DNA of 64,000 nt from Atherix ibis (GCA_958298945.1 OY282608.1:16407933-16471932), one strand, 5' to 3'; positions 1-15,014 are shown, counted from the stretch's first letter. Notes: a model not told the origin generated them from the sequence alone. Numbers and translations: made by a program.

Positions 1-3000
1 ACAAACCAAGCAGCCAACAAACCAATAAGCCAACAAACCAACAAACCAAGTAACCAAAAAGCCAACAAACTAACAAACCAACAAGCCAACAAGCCAACAA
101 ACCAACAAACCAACAAAGCAACAAGCCAACAAGCCAACAAACCAACAAACCAACAAGCCAACAAACCAACAAACCAACAAGCTAACAAGCCAACAAACCA
201 ACAAGCCAACAAGCCAACAAACCAACAAACCAATAAACCAACAAACCAACAAAGCAACAAACCAACAAGCCAACAAGCCAACAAACCAACAAACCAACAA
301 GCCAACAAGCCAACAAGCCAACAAACCAACAAATCAACAAGCCAACAAACCAACAAACCAACAAACCAACAAGCCAACAAACCAACAAACAAATAAACCA
401 ACAAACCAGAACACCAACAAACCAACAAACCAACAAACCAACAAACCAGCAAACCAACAAACCAACAAACCAACAAGCCAACAAGCCAACAAACCAACAA
501 ACCAACAAACCAACAAGACAACAAACCAACAAGCCAACAAACCAACAAACCAACAAACCAAGTAACCAAAAAGCCAACAAACTAACAAACCAACAAGCCA
601 ACAAGCCAACAAACCAACAAACCAACAAAGCAACAAGCCAACAAGCCAACAAACCAACAAACCAACAAGCCAACAAACCAACAAACCAACAAGCTAACAA
701 GCCAACAAACCAACAAGCCAACAAGCCAACAAACCAACAAACCAATAAACCAACAAACCAACAAAGCAACAGACCAACAAACCAACAAGCCAACAAACCA
801 ACAAACAAATAAACCAACAAACCAACAAACCAACAAACCAACAAAGCAACAAGCCAACAAGCCAACAAACCAACGAACCAACGAACCAACAAGCTAACAA
901 ACCAACAAGCCAACAAACCAACAAACCAACAAACCAACAAGCCAACAAACCAACAAGCCAACAAACCAACAAATCAAGTAACCAAAAAGTCAACAAACTA
1001 ACAAACTAACAAGTGAACAAGCCAACAAACCAACAAACCAACAAAGCAACAAGCAAACAAGCCAACAAACCAACAAACCAACAAGCCAACAAACCAACAA
1101 ACCAACAAGCCAACAAGCCAACAAACCAAAAAACCAACAAACCAACAAACCAACAAGCCAACAAGCCAAAAAACCAACAAGCCAACAAGCCCACAAACCA
1201 GCAAACTAACAAACTAAGTAACCAACAAGCCAACAAACCAACAAACCAACAAGTTAACAAGCCAACAAACCAACAAACCAACAAACCAACAAGCCAACAA
1301 ACCAACAAACCAAAAAACCAACAAACCAACAAACCAACAAACCAACAAACCAACAAACCAACAAGCCAACAAGCCAACAAACCAACAAACCAAGCAGCCA
1401 ACAAACCAATAAGCCAACAAACCAACAAACCAAGTAACCAAAAAGCCAACAAACTAACAAACCAACAAGCCAACAAGCCAACAAACCAACAAACCAACAA
1501 AGCAACAAGCCAACAAGCCAAGAAACCAACAAACCAACAAGCCAACAAACCAACAAACCAACAAACCAGCAAACCAACAAACCAACAAACCAACAAACCA
1601 ACAAGCCAACAAGCCAACAAACCAACAAACCAACAAACCAAAAAACCAACAAACCAACGAACAAACAAACCAACAAACCAACAAACCAACAAGCCAACAA
1701 GCCAACAAACCAACAAACTAACAAACCAACAAGCCAACAAACCAACAAACCAACAAGCCAACAAGCCAACAAACCAACAAACCAACAAACCAACAAACCA
1801 ACTAGCCAACAAACCAACAAACCAACAAGCCAACAAGCCAACAAACCAACAAACCAACAACCCAACAAACCAACAAGCCAACAAACCAACAAACCAACAA
1901 ACCAACAAGCCAACAAACCAACAAACCAAAAAACCAACAAACCAACAAACCAACAAACCAACAAACCAACAAATCAACAAACCAACAAGCCAACAAGCCA
2001 ACAAACTAACAAACCAAGCAGCCAACAAACCAATAAGCCAACAAACCAACAAACCAAGTAACCAAAAAGCCAACAAACTAACAAACCAACAAGCCAACAA
2101 GCCAACAAACCAACAAACCAACAAAGCAACAAGCCAACAAGTCAAGAAACCAACAAACCAACAAGCCAACAAACCAACAAACCAACAAACCAACAAACCA
2201 GCAAACCAACAAACCAATAAACCAACAAACCAACAAGCCAACAAGCCAACAAACCAACAAACTAACAAACCAACAAGCCAACAAACCAACAAACCAACAA
2301 ACCAACAAGCCAACAAGCCAACAAACCAACAAACCAACAAACCAACAAACCAACTAGCCAACAAACCAACAAACCAACAAGCCAACAAGCCAACAAACCA
2401 ACAAACCAACAACCCAACAAACCAACAAGCCAACAAACCAACAAACCAACAAACCAAGTAACCAAAAAGCCAACAAACTAACAAACCAACAAGCCAACAA
2501 GCCAACAAACTAACAAACCAACAAAGCAACAAGCCAACAAGCCAACAAACCAACAAACCAACAAGCCAACAAACCAACAAACCAACAAACCAACAAGCCA
2601 ACAAACCAACAAACAAATAAACCAACAAACCAACAAACCAACAAACCAACAAACCAACAAACCAAAAAACCAACAAACCAACAAACCAACAAGCCAACAA
2701 ACCAACAAACCAACAAACCAACAAGCCAACAAGCCAACAAGCCAACAAACCAACAAACCAACAAGCCAACAAACCAACAAACCAACAAACCAACAAGCCA
2801 ACAAACCAAAACACCAACAAACCAACAAACCAACAAACCAACAAACCAGCAAACCAACAAACCAACAAACCAACAAGCCAACAAGCCAACAAACCAACAA
2901 ACCAACAAACCAACAAGACAACAAACCAACAAGCCAACAAACCAACAAACCAACAAACCAAGTAACCAAAAAGCCAACAAACTAACAAACCAACAAGCCA

Positions 3001-5510
3001 ACAAGCCAACAAACCAACAAACCAACAAAGCAACAAGCCAACAAGCCAACAAACCAACAAACCAACAAGCCAACAAACCAACAAACCAACAAGCTAACAA
3101 GCCAACAAACCAACAAGCCAACAAACCAACAAATCAAGTAACCAAAAAGTCAACAAACTAACAAACCAACAAGTGAACAAGCCAACAAACCAACAAACGA
3201 ACAAAGCAACAAGCAAACAAGCCAACAAACCAACAAACCAACAAGCACACAAACCAACAAACCAACAAGCCAACAAGCCAACAAACCAAAAAACCAACAA
3301 ACCAACAAACCAACAAGCCAACAAGCCAAAAAACCAACAAACCAACAAGCCCACAAACCAGCAAACTAACAAACTAAGTAACCAACAAGCAACAAACCAA
3401 CAAACCAACAAGTTAACAAGCCAACAAACCAACAAACCAACAAACCAACAAACCAAACAAACCAACAAACCAAAAAACCAACAAACCAACAAACCAACAA
3501 ACCAACAGACCAACAAACCAACAAGCCAACAAGCCAACAAACCAACAAACCAAGCAGCCAACAAACCAATAAGCCAACAAACCAACAAACCAAGTAACCA
3601 AAAAGCCAACAAACTAACAAACCAACAAGCCAACAAGCCAACAAACCAACAAACCAACAAAGCAACAAGCCAACAAGCCAAGAAACCAACAAACCAACAA
3701 GCCAACAAACCAACAAACCAACCAATCAGCAAACCAACAAACCAACAAACCAACAAACCAACAGCCAACAAGCCAACAAACCAACAAACCAACAAACCAA
3801 AAAACCAACAAACCAACGAACAAACAAACCAACAAACCAACAAACCAACAAGCCAACAAGCCAACAAACCAACAAACTAACAAACCAACAAGCCAACAAA
3901 CCAACAAACCAACAAGGCAACAAGCCAACAAACCAACAAACCAACAAACCAACAAACCAACTAGCCAACAAACCAACAAACCAACAAGCCAACAAGCCAA
4001 CAAACCAACAAACCAACAACCCAACAAACCAACAAGCCAACAAACCAACAAACCAACAAACCAAGTAACCAAAAATCCAACAAACTAACAAACCAACAAG
4101 CCAACAAGCCAACAAACTAACAAACCAACAAAGCAACAAGCCAACAAGCCAACAAACCAAAAAACCAACAAGCCAACAAACCAACAAACCAACAAACCAA
4201 CAAGCCAACAAACCAACAAACAAATAAACCAACAAACCAACAAACCAACAAACCAACAAACCAACAAACCAACAAACCAAAAATCCAACAAACCAACAAA
4301 CCAACAAGCCAACAAGCCAACAAACCAACAAACCAACAAGCCAACAAGCCAACAAGCCAACAAACCAACAAACCAACAAGCCAACAAACCAACAAACCAA
4401 CAAACCAACAAGCCAACAAACCAACAAACAAATAAACCAACAAACCAAAACACCAACAAACCAACAAACCAACAAACCAACAAACCAGCAAACCAACAAA
4501 CCAACAAACCAACAAGCCAACAAGCCAACAAACCAACAAACCAACAAACCAACAAGACAACAAACCAACAAGCCAACAAACCAACAAACCAACAAACCAA
4601 GTAACCAAAAAGCCAACAAACTAACAAACCAACAAGCCAACAAGCCAACAAACCAACAAACCAACAAAGCAACAAGCCAACAAGCCAACAAACCAACAAA
4701 CCAACAAGCCAACAAACCAACAAACCAACAAGCTAACAAGCCAACAAACCAACAAGCCAACAAGCCAACAAACCAACAAACCAATAAACCAACAAACCAA
4801 CAAAGCAACAGACCAACAAACCAACAAGCCAACAAACCAACAAACAAATAAACCAACAAACCAACAAACCAACAAACCAACAAAGCAACAAGCCAACAAG
4901 CCAACAAACCAACGAACCAACGAACCAACAAGCTAACAAACCAACAAGCCAACAAACCAACAAACCAACAAACCAACAAGCCAACAAACCAACAAGCCAA
5001 CAAACCAACAAACCAACAAATCAAGTAACCAAAAAGTCAACAAACTAACAAACCAACAAGTGAACAAGCCAACAAACCAACAAACCAACAAAGCAACAAG
5101 CAAACAAGCCAACAAGCCAACAAACCAACAAGCCAACAAACCAACAAACCAACAAGCCAACAAGCCAACAAACCAAAAAACCAACAAACCAACAAACCAA
5201 CAAGCCAACAAGCCAAAAAACCAACAAGCCAACAAGCCCACAAACCAGCAAACTAACAAACTAAGTAACCAACAAGCCAACAAACCAACAAACCAACAAG
5301 TTAACAAGCCAACAAACCAACAAACCAACAAACCAACAAGCCAACAAACCAACAAACCAAAAAACCAACAAACCAACAAACCAACAAACCAACAAACCAA
5401 CAAACCAACAAACCAACAAGCCAACAAGCCAACAAACCAACAAACCAAGCAGCCAACAAACCAATAAGCCAACAAACCAACAAACCAAGTAACCAAAAAG
5501 CCAACAAACT
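1..5510. repeat. Family A HOR block, copies of unequal length
   Basis: Marker spacings are 512, 416, 240, 216, 624, 400, 504, 176, 240, 216, 471, 536, 424, 240 and 224 bp. The 240 then 216 (or 224) pair, which holds AAGTGAAC, AAGCCCAC and AAGTTAAC variants, recurs at 976, 3136 and 5023. This defines HOR copies of 2160 and 1887 bp. Segments around 1006-1432 and 3166-3592 match at an offset of 2160. No gene is present; the long open frames here, up to 692 residues on the minus strand at 1006-3084, are repeat translation only. Confidence 0.8.
3386..3770. repeat. Indel-bearing HOR segment
   Basis: This copy has three one-base indels close together: a 7-mer AAGCAAC near 3390 (minus one), an extra A near 3457 (plus one) and a 7-mer CAGCCAAC context near 3762 (minus one). 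The first two cancel, so the register shifts by one base only after 3762. The matching segments near 1230-1600 and 5277-5650 lack these indels. It also carries a private AATCAGC variant at 3724. It looks like a copy that has drifted without being corrected by its neighbours. Confidence 0.75.
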
Positions 5511-7606
5511 AACAAACCAACAAGCCAACAAGCCAACAAACCAACAAATCAACAAAGCAACAAGCCAACAAGCCAAGAAACCAACAAACCAACAAGCCAA
5601 CAAACCAACAAACCAACAAACCAGCAAACCAACAAACCAACAAACCAACAAACCAACAAGCTAACAAGCCAACAAACCAACAAACCAACAAACCAAAAAA
5701 CCAACAAACCAACGAACAAACAAACCTACAAACCAACAAACCAACAAGCCAACAAGCCAACAAACCAACAAACTAACAAACCAACAAGCCAACAAACCAA
5801 CAAACCAACAAGCCAACAAGCCAACAAACCAACAAACCAACAAACCAACAAACCAACTAGCCAACAAACCAACAAACCAACAAGCCAACAAGCCAACAAA
5901 CCAACAAACCAACAACCCAACAAACCAACAAGCCAACAAACCAACAAACCAACAAACCAACAAGCCAACAAACCAACAAACCAAAAAACCAACAAACCAA
6001 CAAACCAACAAACCAACAAACCAACAAATCAACAAACCAACAAGCCAACAAGCCAACAAACCAACAAACCAAGCAGCCAACAAACCAATAAGCCAACAAA
6101 CCAACAAACCAAGTAACCAAAAAGCCAACAAACTAACAAACCAACAAGCCAACAAGCCAACAAACCAACAAACCAACAAAGCAACAAGCCAACAAGTCAA
6201 GAAACCAACAAACCAACAAGCCAACAAACCAACAAACCAACAAACCAAGAAACCAGCAAACCAACAAACCAACAAACCAACAAACCAACAAGCCAACAAG
6301 CCAACAAACCAACAAACCAACAAGCCAACAAGCCAACAAACCAACAAACCAACAAGCCAACAAGCCAACAAACCAACAAACTAACAAACCAACAAGCCAA
6401 CAAACCAACAAACCAACAAGGCAACAAGCCAACAAACCAACAAACCAACAAACCAACAAACCAACTAGCCAACAAACCAACAAACCAACAAGCCAACAAG
6501 CCAACAAACCAACAAACCAACAACCCAACAAACCAACAAGCCAACAAACCAACAAACCAACAAACCAAGTAACCAAAAATCCAACAAACTAACAAACCAA
6601 CAAGCCAACAAGCCAACAAACTAACAAACCAACAAAGCAACAAGCCAACAAGCCAACAAACCAAAAAACCAACAAGCCAACAAACCAACAAACCAACAAA
6701 CCAACAAGCCAACAAACCAACAAACAAATAAACCAACAAACCAACAAACCAACAAACCAACAAACCAACAAACCAACAAACCAAAAAACCAACAAACCAA
6801 CAAACCAACAAGCCAACAAGCCAACAAACCAACAAACCAACAAGCCAACAAGCCAACAAGCCAACAAACCAACAAACCAACAAGCCAACAAACCAACAAA
6901 CCAACAAACCAACAAGCCAACAAACCAACAAACAAATAAACCAACAAACCAAAACACCAACAAACCAACAAACCAACAAACCAACAAACCAGCAAACCAA
7001 CAAACCAACAAACCAACAAGCCAACAAGCCAACAAACCAACAAACCAACAAACCAACAAGACAACAAACCAACAAGCCAACAAACCAACAAACCAACAAA
7101 CCAAGTAACCAAAAAGCCAACAAACTAACAAACCAACAAGCCAACAAGCCAACAAACCAACAAACCAACAAAGCAACAAGCCAACAAGCCAACAAACCAA
7201 CAAACCAACAAGCCAACAAACCAACAAACCAACAAGCTAACAAGCCAACAAACCAACAAGCCAACAAGCCAACAAACCAACAAACCAATAAACCAACAAA
7301 CCAACAAAGCAACAGACCAACAAACCAACAAGCCAACAAACCAACAAACAAATAAACCAACAAACCAACAAACCAACAAACCAACAAAGCAACAAGCCAA
7401 CAAGCCAACAAACCAACGAACCAACGAACCAACAAGCTAACAAACCAACAAGCCAACAAACCAACAAACCAACAAACCAACAAGCCAACAAACCAACAAG
7501 CCAACAAACCAACAAACCAACAAATCAAGTAACCAAAAAGTCAACAAACTAACAAACCAACAAGTGAACAAGCCAACAAGCCAACAAACCAACAAACAAA
7601 TAAACC
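5511..7606. repeat. 2096-bp HOR, tandem copy 1
   Basis: First of three head-to-tail copies of a 262-octamer unit. Internal markers lie at 6111, 6567, 7103 and 7527 (spacings 456, 536, 424). Homology to the next copy begins just after the T at 5510, where the units before it differ (AAACTAAC against AAACCAAC). All stretches I compared with copies 2 and 3 were identical, so the amplification is recent or the copies are being homogenised. Confidence 0.88.
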
Positions 7607-9702
7607 AACAAACCAACAAGCCAACAAGCCAACAAACCAACAAATCAACAAAGCAACAAGCCAACAAGCCAAGAAACCAACAAACCAACAAGCCAACAAA
7701 CCAACAAACCAACAAACCAGCAAACCAACAAACCAACAAACCAACAAACCAACAAGCTAACAAGCCAACAAACCAACAAACCAACAAACCAAAAAACCAA
7801 CAAACCAACGAACAAACAAACCTACAAACCAACAAACCAACAAGCCAACAAGCCAACAAACCAACAAACTAACAAACCAACAAGCCAACAAACCAACAAA
7901 CCAACAAGCCAACAAGCCAACAAACCAACAAACCAACAAACCAACAAACCAACTAGCCAACAAACCAACAAACCAACAAGCCAACAAGCCAACAAACCAA
8001 CAAACCAACAACCCAACAAACCAACAAGCCAACAAACCAACAAACCAACAAACCAACAAGCCAACAAACCAACAAACCAAAAAACCAACAAACCAACAAA
8101 CCAACAAACCAACAAACCAACAAATCAACAAACCAACAAGCCAACAAGCCAACAAACCAACAAACCAAGCAGCCAACAAACCAATAAGCCAACAAACCAA
8201 CAAACCAAGTAACCAAAAAGCCAACAAACTAACAAACCAACAAGCCAACAAGCCAACAAACCAACAAACCAACAAAGCAACAAGCCAACAAGTCAAGAAA
8301 CCAACAAACCAACAAGCCAACAAACCAACAAACCAACAAACCAAGAAACCAGCAAACCAACAAACCAACAAACCAACAAACCAACAAGCCAACAAGCCAA
8401 CAAACCAACAAACCAACAAGCCAACAAGCCAACAAACCAACAAACCAACAAGCCAACAAGCCAACAAACCAACAAACTAACAAACCAACAAGCCAACAAA
8501 CCAACAAACCAACAAGGCAACAAGCCAACAAACCAACAAACCAACAAACCAACAAACCAACTAGCCAACAAACCAACAAACCAACAAGCCAACAAGCCAA
8601 CAAACCAACAAACCAACAACCCAACAAACCAACAAGCCAACAAACCAACAAACCAACAAACCAAGTAACCAAAAATCCAACAAACTAACAAACCAACAAG
8701 CCAACAAGCCAACAAACTAACAAACCAACAAAGCAACAAGCCAACAAGCCAACAAACCAAAAAACCAACAAGCCAACAAACCAACAAACCAACAAACCAA
8801 CAAGCCAACAAACCAACAAACAAATAAACCAACAAACCAACAAACCAACAAACCAACAAACCAACAAACCAACAAACCAAAAAACCAACAAACCAACAAA
8901 CCAACAAGCCAACAAGCCAACAAACCAACAAACCAACAAGCCAACAAGCCAACAAGCCAACAAACCAACAAACCAACAAGCCAACAAACCAACAAACCAA
9001 CAAACCAACAAGCCAACAAACCAACAAACAAATAAACCAACAAACCAAAACACCAACAAACCAACAAACCAACAAACCAACAAACCAGCAAACCAACAAA
9101 CCAACAAACCAACAAGCCAACAAGCCAACAAACCAACAAACCAACAAACCAACAAGACAACAAACCAACAAGCCAACAAACCAACAAACCAACAAACCAA
9201 GTAACCAAAAAGCCAACAAACTAACAAACCAACAAGCCAACAAGCCAACAAACCAACAAACCAACAAAGCAACAAGCCAACAAGCCAACAAACCAACAAA
9301 CCAACAAGCCAACAAACCAACAAACCAACAAGCTAACAAGCCAACAAACCAACAAGCCAACAAGCCAACAAACCAACAAACCAATAAACCAACAAACCAA
9401 CAAAGCAACAGACCAACAAACCAACAAGCCAACAAACCAACAAACAAATAAACCAACAAACCAACAAACCAACAAACCAACAAAGCAACAAGCCAACAAG
9501 CCAACAAACCAACGAACCAACGAACCAACAAGCTAACAAACCAACAAGCCAACAAACCAACAAACCAACAAACCAACAAGCCAACAAACCAACAAGCCAA
9601 CAAACCAACAAACCAACAAATCAAGTAACCAAAAAGTCAACAAACTAACAAACCAACAAGTGAACAAGCCAACAAGCCAACAAACCAACAAACAAATAAA
9701 CC
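7607..9702. repeat. 2096-bp HOR, tandem copy 2
   Basis: Second copy, with markers at 8207, 8663, 9199 and 9623, each exactly 2096 bp after its counterpart in copy 1. The junction with copy 1 lies within plain octamers with no linker, target-site duplication or other sign of insertion. That fits unequal exchange or replication-based amplification in register. Confidence 0.88.
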
Positions 9703-11771
9703 AACAAACCAACAAGCCAACAAGCCAACAAACCAACAAATCAACAAAGCAACAAGCCAACAAGCCAAGAAACCAACAAACCAACAAGCCAACAAACCAA
9801 CAAACCAACAAACCAGCAAACCAACAAACCAACAAACCAACAAACCAACAAGCTAACAAGCCAACAAACCAACAAACCAACAAACCAAAAAACCAACAAA
9901 CCAACGAACAAACAAACCTACAAACCAACAAACCAACAAGCCAACAAGCCAACAAACCAACAAACTAACAAACCAACAAGCCAACAAACCAACAAACCAA
10001 CAAGCCAACAAGCCAACAAACCAACAAACCAACAAACCAACAAACCAACTAGCCAACAAACCAACAAACCAACAAGCCAACAAGCCAACAAACCAACAAA
10101 CCAACAACCCAACAAACCAACAAGCCAACAAACCAACAAACCAACAAACCAACAAGCCAACAAACCAACAAACCAAAAAACCAACAAACCAACAAACCAA
10201 CAAACCAACAAACCAACAAATCAACAAACCAACAAGCCAACAAGCCAACAAACCAACAAACCAAGCAGCCAACAAACCAATAAGCCAACAAACCAACAAA
10301 CCAAGTAACCAAAAAGCCAACAAACTAACAAACCAACAAGCCAACAAGCCAACAAACCAACAAACCAACAAAGCAACAAGCCAACAAGTCAAGAAACCAA
10401 CAAACCAACAAGCCAACAAACCAACAAACCAACAAACCAAGAAACCAGCAAACCAACAAACCAACAAACCAACAAACCAACAAGCCAACAAGCCAACAAA
10501 CCAACAAACCAACAAGCCAACAAGCCAACAAACCAACAAACCAACAAGCCAACAAGCCAACAAACCAACAAACTAACAAACCAACAAGCCAACAAACCAA
10601 CAAACCAACAAGGCAACAAGCCAACAAACCAACAAACCAACAAACCAACAAACCAACTAGCCAACAAACCAACAAACCAACAAGCCAACAAGCCAACAAA
10701 CCAACAAACCAACAACCCAACAAACCAACAAGCCAACAAACCAACAAACCAACAAACCAAGTAACCAAAAATCCAACAAACTAACAAACCAACAAGCCAA
10801 CAAGCCAACAAACTAACAAACCAACAAAGCAACAAGCCAACAAGCCAACAAACCAAAAAACCAACAAGCCAACAAACCAACAAACCAACAAACCAACAAG
10901 CCAACAAACCAACAAACAAATAAACCAACAAACCAACAAACCAACAAACCAACAAACCAACAAACCAACAAACCAAAAAACCAACAAACCAACAAACCAA
11001 CAAGCCAACAAGCCAACAAACCAACAAACCAACAAGCCAACAAGCCAACAAGCCAACAAACCAACAAACCAACAAGCCAACAAACCAACAAACCAACAAA
11101 CCAACAAGCCAACAAACCAACAAACAAATAAACCAACAAACCAAAACACCAACAAACCAACAAACCAACAAACCAACAAACCAGCAAACCAACAAACCAA
11201 CAAACCAACAAGCCAACAAGCCAACAAACCAACAAACCAACAAACCAACAAGACAACAAACCAACAAGCCAACAAACCAACAAACCAACAAACCAAGTAA
11301 CCAAAAAGCCAACAAACTAACAAACCAACAAGCCAACAAGCCAACAAACCAACAAACCAACAAAGCAACAAGCCAACAAGCCAACAAACCAACAAACCAA
11401 CAAGCCAACAAACCAACAAACCAACAAGCTAACAAGCCAACAAACCAACAAGCCAACAAGCCAACAAACCAACAAACCAATAAACCAACAAACCAACAAA
11501 GCAACAGACCAACAAACCAACAAGCCAACAAACCAACAAACAAATAAACCAACAAACCAACAAACCAACAAACCAACAAAGCAACAAGCCAACAAGCCAA
11601 CAAACCAACGAACCAACGAACCAACAAGCTAACAAACCAACAAGCCAACAAACCAACAAACCAACAAACCAACAAGCCAACAAACCAACAAGCCAACAAA
11701 CCAACAAACCAACAAATCAAGTAACCAAAAAGTCAACAAACTAACAAACCAACAAGTGAACAAGCCAACAA
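9703..11771. repeat. 2096-bp HOR, tandem copy 3 (28 bp short)
   Basis: Third copy, with markers at 10303, 10759, 11295 and 11719, again exactly 2096 bp on. Identity with copy 2 stops about 11771, where AAACCAAC replaces AAGCCAAC and the sequence returns to the 240-bp module also seen after 5023. The array thus re-enters the module that preceded the triplication, as expected for an internal tandem amplification. Confidence 0.87.
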
Positions 11772-14700
11772 ACCAACAAACCAACAAAGCAACAAGCAAA
11801 CAAGCCAACAAGCCAACAAACCAACAAGCCAACAAACCAACAAACCAACAAGCCAACAAGCCAACAAACCAAAAAACCAACAAACCAACAAACCAACAAG
11901 CCAACAAGCCAAAAAACCAACAAGCCAACAAGCCCACAAACCAGCAAACTAACAAACTAAGTAACCAACAAGCCAACAAACCAACAAACCAACAAGTTAA
12001 CAAGCCAACAAACCAACAAACCAACAAACCAACAAGCCAACAAACCAACAAACCAAAAAACCAACAAACCAACAAACCAACAAACCAACAAACCAACAAA
12101 CCAACAAGCCAACAAGCCAACAAACCAACAAACCAAGCAGCCAACAAACCAATAAGCCAACAAACCAACAAACCAAGTAACCAAAAAGCCAACAAACTAA
12201 CAAACCAACAAGCCAACAAGCCAACAAACCAACAAATCAACAAAGCAACAAGCCAACAAGCCAAGAAACCAACAAACCAACAAGCCAACAAACCAACAAA
12301 CCAACAAACCAGCAAACCAACAAACCAACAAACCAACAAACCAACAAGCCAACAAGCCAACAAACCAACAAACCAACAAACCAAAAAACCAACAAACCAA
12401 CGAACAAACAAACCTACAAACCAACAAACCAACAAGCCAACAAGCCAACAAACCAACAAACTAACAAACCAACAAGCCAACAAACCAACAAACCAACAAG
12501 CCAACAAGCCAACAAACCAACAAACCAACAAACCAACAAACCAACTAGCCAACAAACCAACAAACCAACAAGCCAACAAGCCAACAAACCAACAAACCAA
12601 CAACCCAACAAACCAACAAGCCAACAAACCAACAAACCAACAAACCAACAAGCCAACAAACCAACAAACCAAAAAACCAACAAACCAACAAACCAACAAA
12701 TCAACAAACCAACAAGCCAACAAGCCAACAAACCAACAAACCAAGCAGCCAACAAACCAATAAGCCAACAAACCAACAAACCAAGTAACCAAAAAGCCAA
12801 CAAACTAACAAACCAACAAGCCAACAAGCCAACAAACCAACAAACCAACAAAGCAACAAGCCAACAAGTCAAGAAACCAACAAACCAACAAGCCAACAAA
12901 CCAACAAACCAACAAACCAAGAAACCAGCAAACCAACAAACCAACAAACCAACAAACCAACAAGCCAACAAGCCAACAAACCAACAAACTAACAAACCAA
13001 CAAGCCAACAAACCAACAAACCAACAAGCCAACAAGCCAACAAACCAACAAACCAACAAACCAACAAACCAACTAGCCAACAAACCAACAAACCAACAAG
13101 CCAACAAGCCAACAAACCCACAAACCAACAACCCAACAAACCAACAAGCCAACAAACCAACAAACCAACAAACCAAGTAACCAAAAAGCCAACAAACTAA
13201 CAAACCAACAAGCCAACAAGCCAACAAACTAACAAACCAACAAAGCAACAAGCCAACAAGCCAACAAACCAACAAACCAACAAGCCAACAAACCAACAAA
13301 CCAACAAACCAACAAGCCAACAAACCAACAAACAAATAAACCAACAAACCAACAAACCAACAAACCAACAAACCAACAAACCAAAAAACCAACAAACCAA
13401 CAAACCAACAAGCCAACAAACCAACAAACCAACAAACCAACAAGCCAACAAGCCAACAAGCCAACAAACCAACAAACCAACAAGCCAACAAACCAACAAA
13501 ATAACAAACCAACAAGCCAACAAACCAAAACACCAACAAACCAACAAACCAACAAACCAACAAACCAGCAAACCAACAAACCAACAAACCAACAAGCCAA
13601 CAAGCCAACAAACCAACAAACCAACAAACCAACAAGACAACAAACCAACAAGCCAACAAACCAACAAACCAACAAACCAAGTAACCAAAAAGCCAACAAA
13701 CTAACAAACCAACAAGCCAACAAGCCAACAAACCAACAAACCAACAAAGCAACAAGCCAACAAGCCAACAAACCAACAAACCAACAAGCCAACAAACCAA
13801 CAAACCAACAAGCTAACAAGCCAACAAACCAACAAGCCAACAAACCAACAAACCAACAAGCCAACAAGCCAACAAACCAACAAACCAACAAGCCAACAAG
13901 CCAACAAGCCAACAAACCAAAAAACCAACAAGCCAACAAACCAACAAACCAACAAACCAACAAGCCAACAAACCAAAACACCAACAAACCAACAAACCAA
14001 CAAACCAACAAACCAGCAAACCAACAAACCAACAAACCAACAAGCCAACAAGCCAACAAACCAACAAACCAACAAACCAACAAGACAACAAACCAACAAA
14101 CCAACAAGCCAACAAACCAACAAACCAACAAACCAAGTAACCAAAAAGCCAACAAACTAACAAACCAACAAGCCAACAAGCCAACAAACCAACAAACCAA
14201 CAAAGCAACAAGCCAACAAGCCAACAAACCAACAACCCAACAAGCCAACAAACCAACAAACCAACAAGCTAACAAGCCAACAAACCAACAAGCCAACAAG
14301 CCAACAAACCAACAAACCAATAAACCAACAAACCAACAAAGCAACAGACCAACAAACCAACAAGCCAACAAACCAACAAACAAGTAAACCAACAAACCAA
14401 AAAACCAACAAACCAACAAACCAACAAACCAACAAACCAACAAACCAACAAGCCAACAAGCCAACAAACCAACAAACCAAGTTACCAACAAGCCAACAAA
14501 CCAACAAGCCAACAAACCAACAAATCAACAAGCCAACAAACCAACAAACCAACAAGCCAACAAACCAACAAGCCAACAAATCAACAAGCCAACAAACCAA
14601 CAAGCGAACAAGCCAACAAACTAACAAACCAACAAACTAACAAACCAACAAACGAACTAACCAACAAACCAACAAGCCAACAAGCCAACAAACCAACAAA

Positions 14701-15014
14701 CCAACAAGCCAACAAGCCAACAAACCAACAAACCAACAAGCCAACAAGCCAACAAGCCAACAAACCAACAAGCCAACAAACCAACAAGCCAACAAACAAA
14801 CAAACCAACAAACCAACAAACTAACAAACCAACAAGCCAACAAACCAACAAACAAATAAACCAACAGACCAAAAAACCAACAAACCAACAAACCAACAAA
14901 CCAACAAACCAACAAACCAAAAAGCCAACAAGCCAACAAACCAAAAACCAACAAACCAACAAGCCAACAAACCAACAAGCCAACAAGCCAACAAACCAAC
15001 AAACCAACAAACCA
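11719..15014. repeat. 3.3-kb recurrent segment, copy 1
   Basis: Marker spacings are 240, 216, 608, 392, 504, 456, 344 (to AAGTTACC at 14479) and 535. The same ordered series, with 624 in place of 608, recurs from 23517 and from 35253. The 535 interval is one short of a multiple of 8 because of a single-base deletion near 14945. The segment overlaps the ends of the 2096-bp and 5311-bp tandem blocks, so those are separate, later events laid over it. Confidence 0.8.

Noticed and set aside
385..400. Recurrent AATAAA on the plus strand as polyadenylation signals
   Set aside because: It arises from AAACAAAT next to AAACC, with no transcript, no downstream GT-rich element and no gene upstream.
870..890. 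TTCGTTGG on the minus strand, resembling the start of a CENP-B box
   Set aside because: The required A and CGGG part of the box is missing; the match is the octamer with one A-to-G change.
1250..1260. GTTAAC palindrome (also at 3412, 5300 and about 11998) as a regulatory operator
   Set aside because: It is one C-to-T type variant octamer carried with the 240/216-bp module, with no gene to regulate.
1006..3084. 692-residue open frame on the minus strand, and dozens of others up to 523 residues
   Set aside because: All are the same octapeptide read in three overlapping frames. They start at non-ATG codons in most cases, end at variant octamers such as AAACTAAC, and coexist with long frames on the opposite strand.
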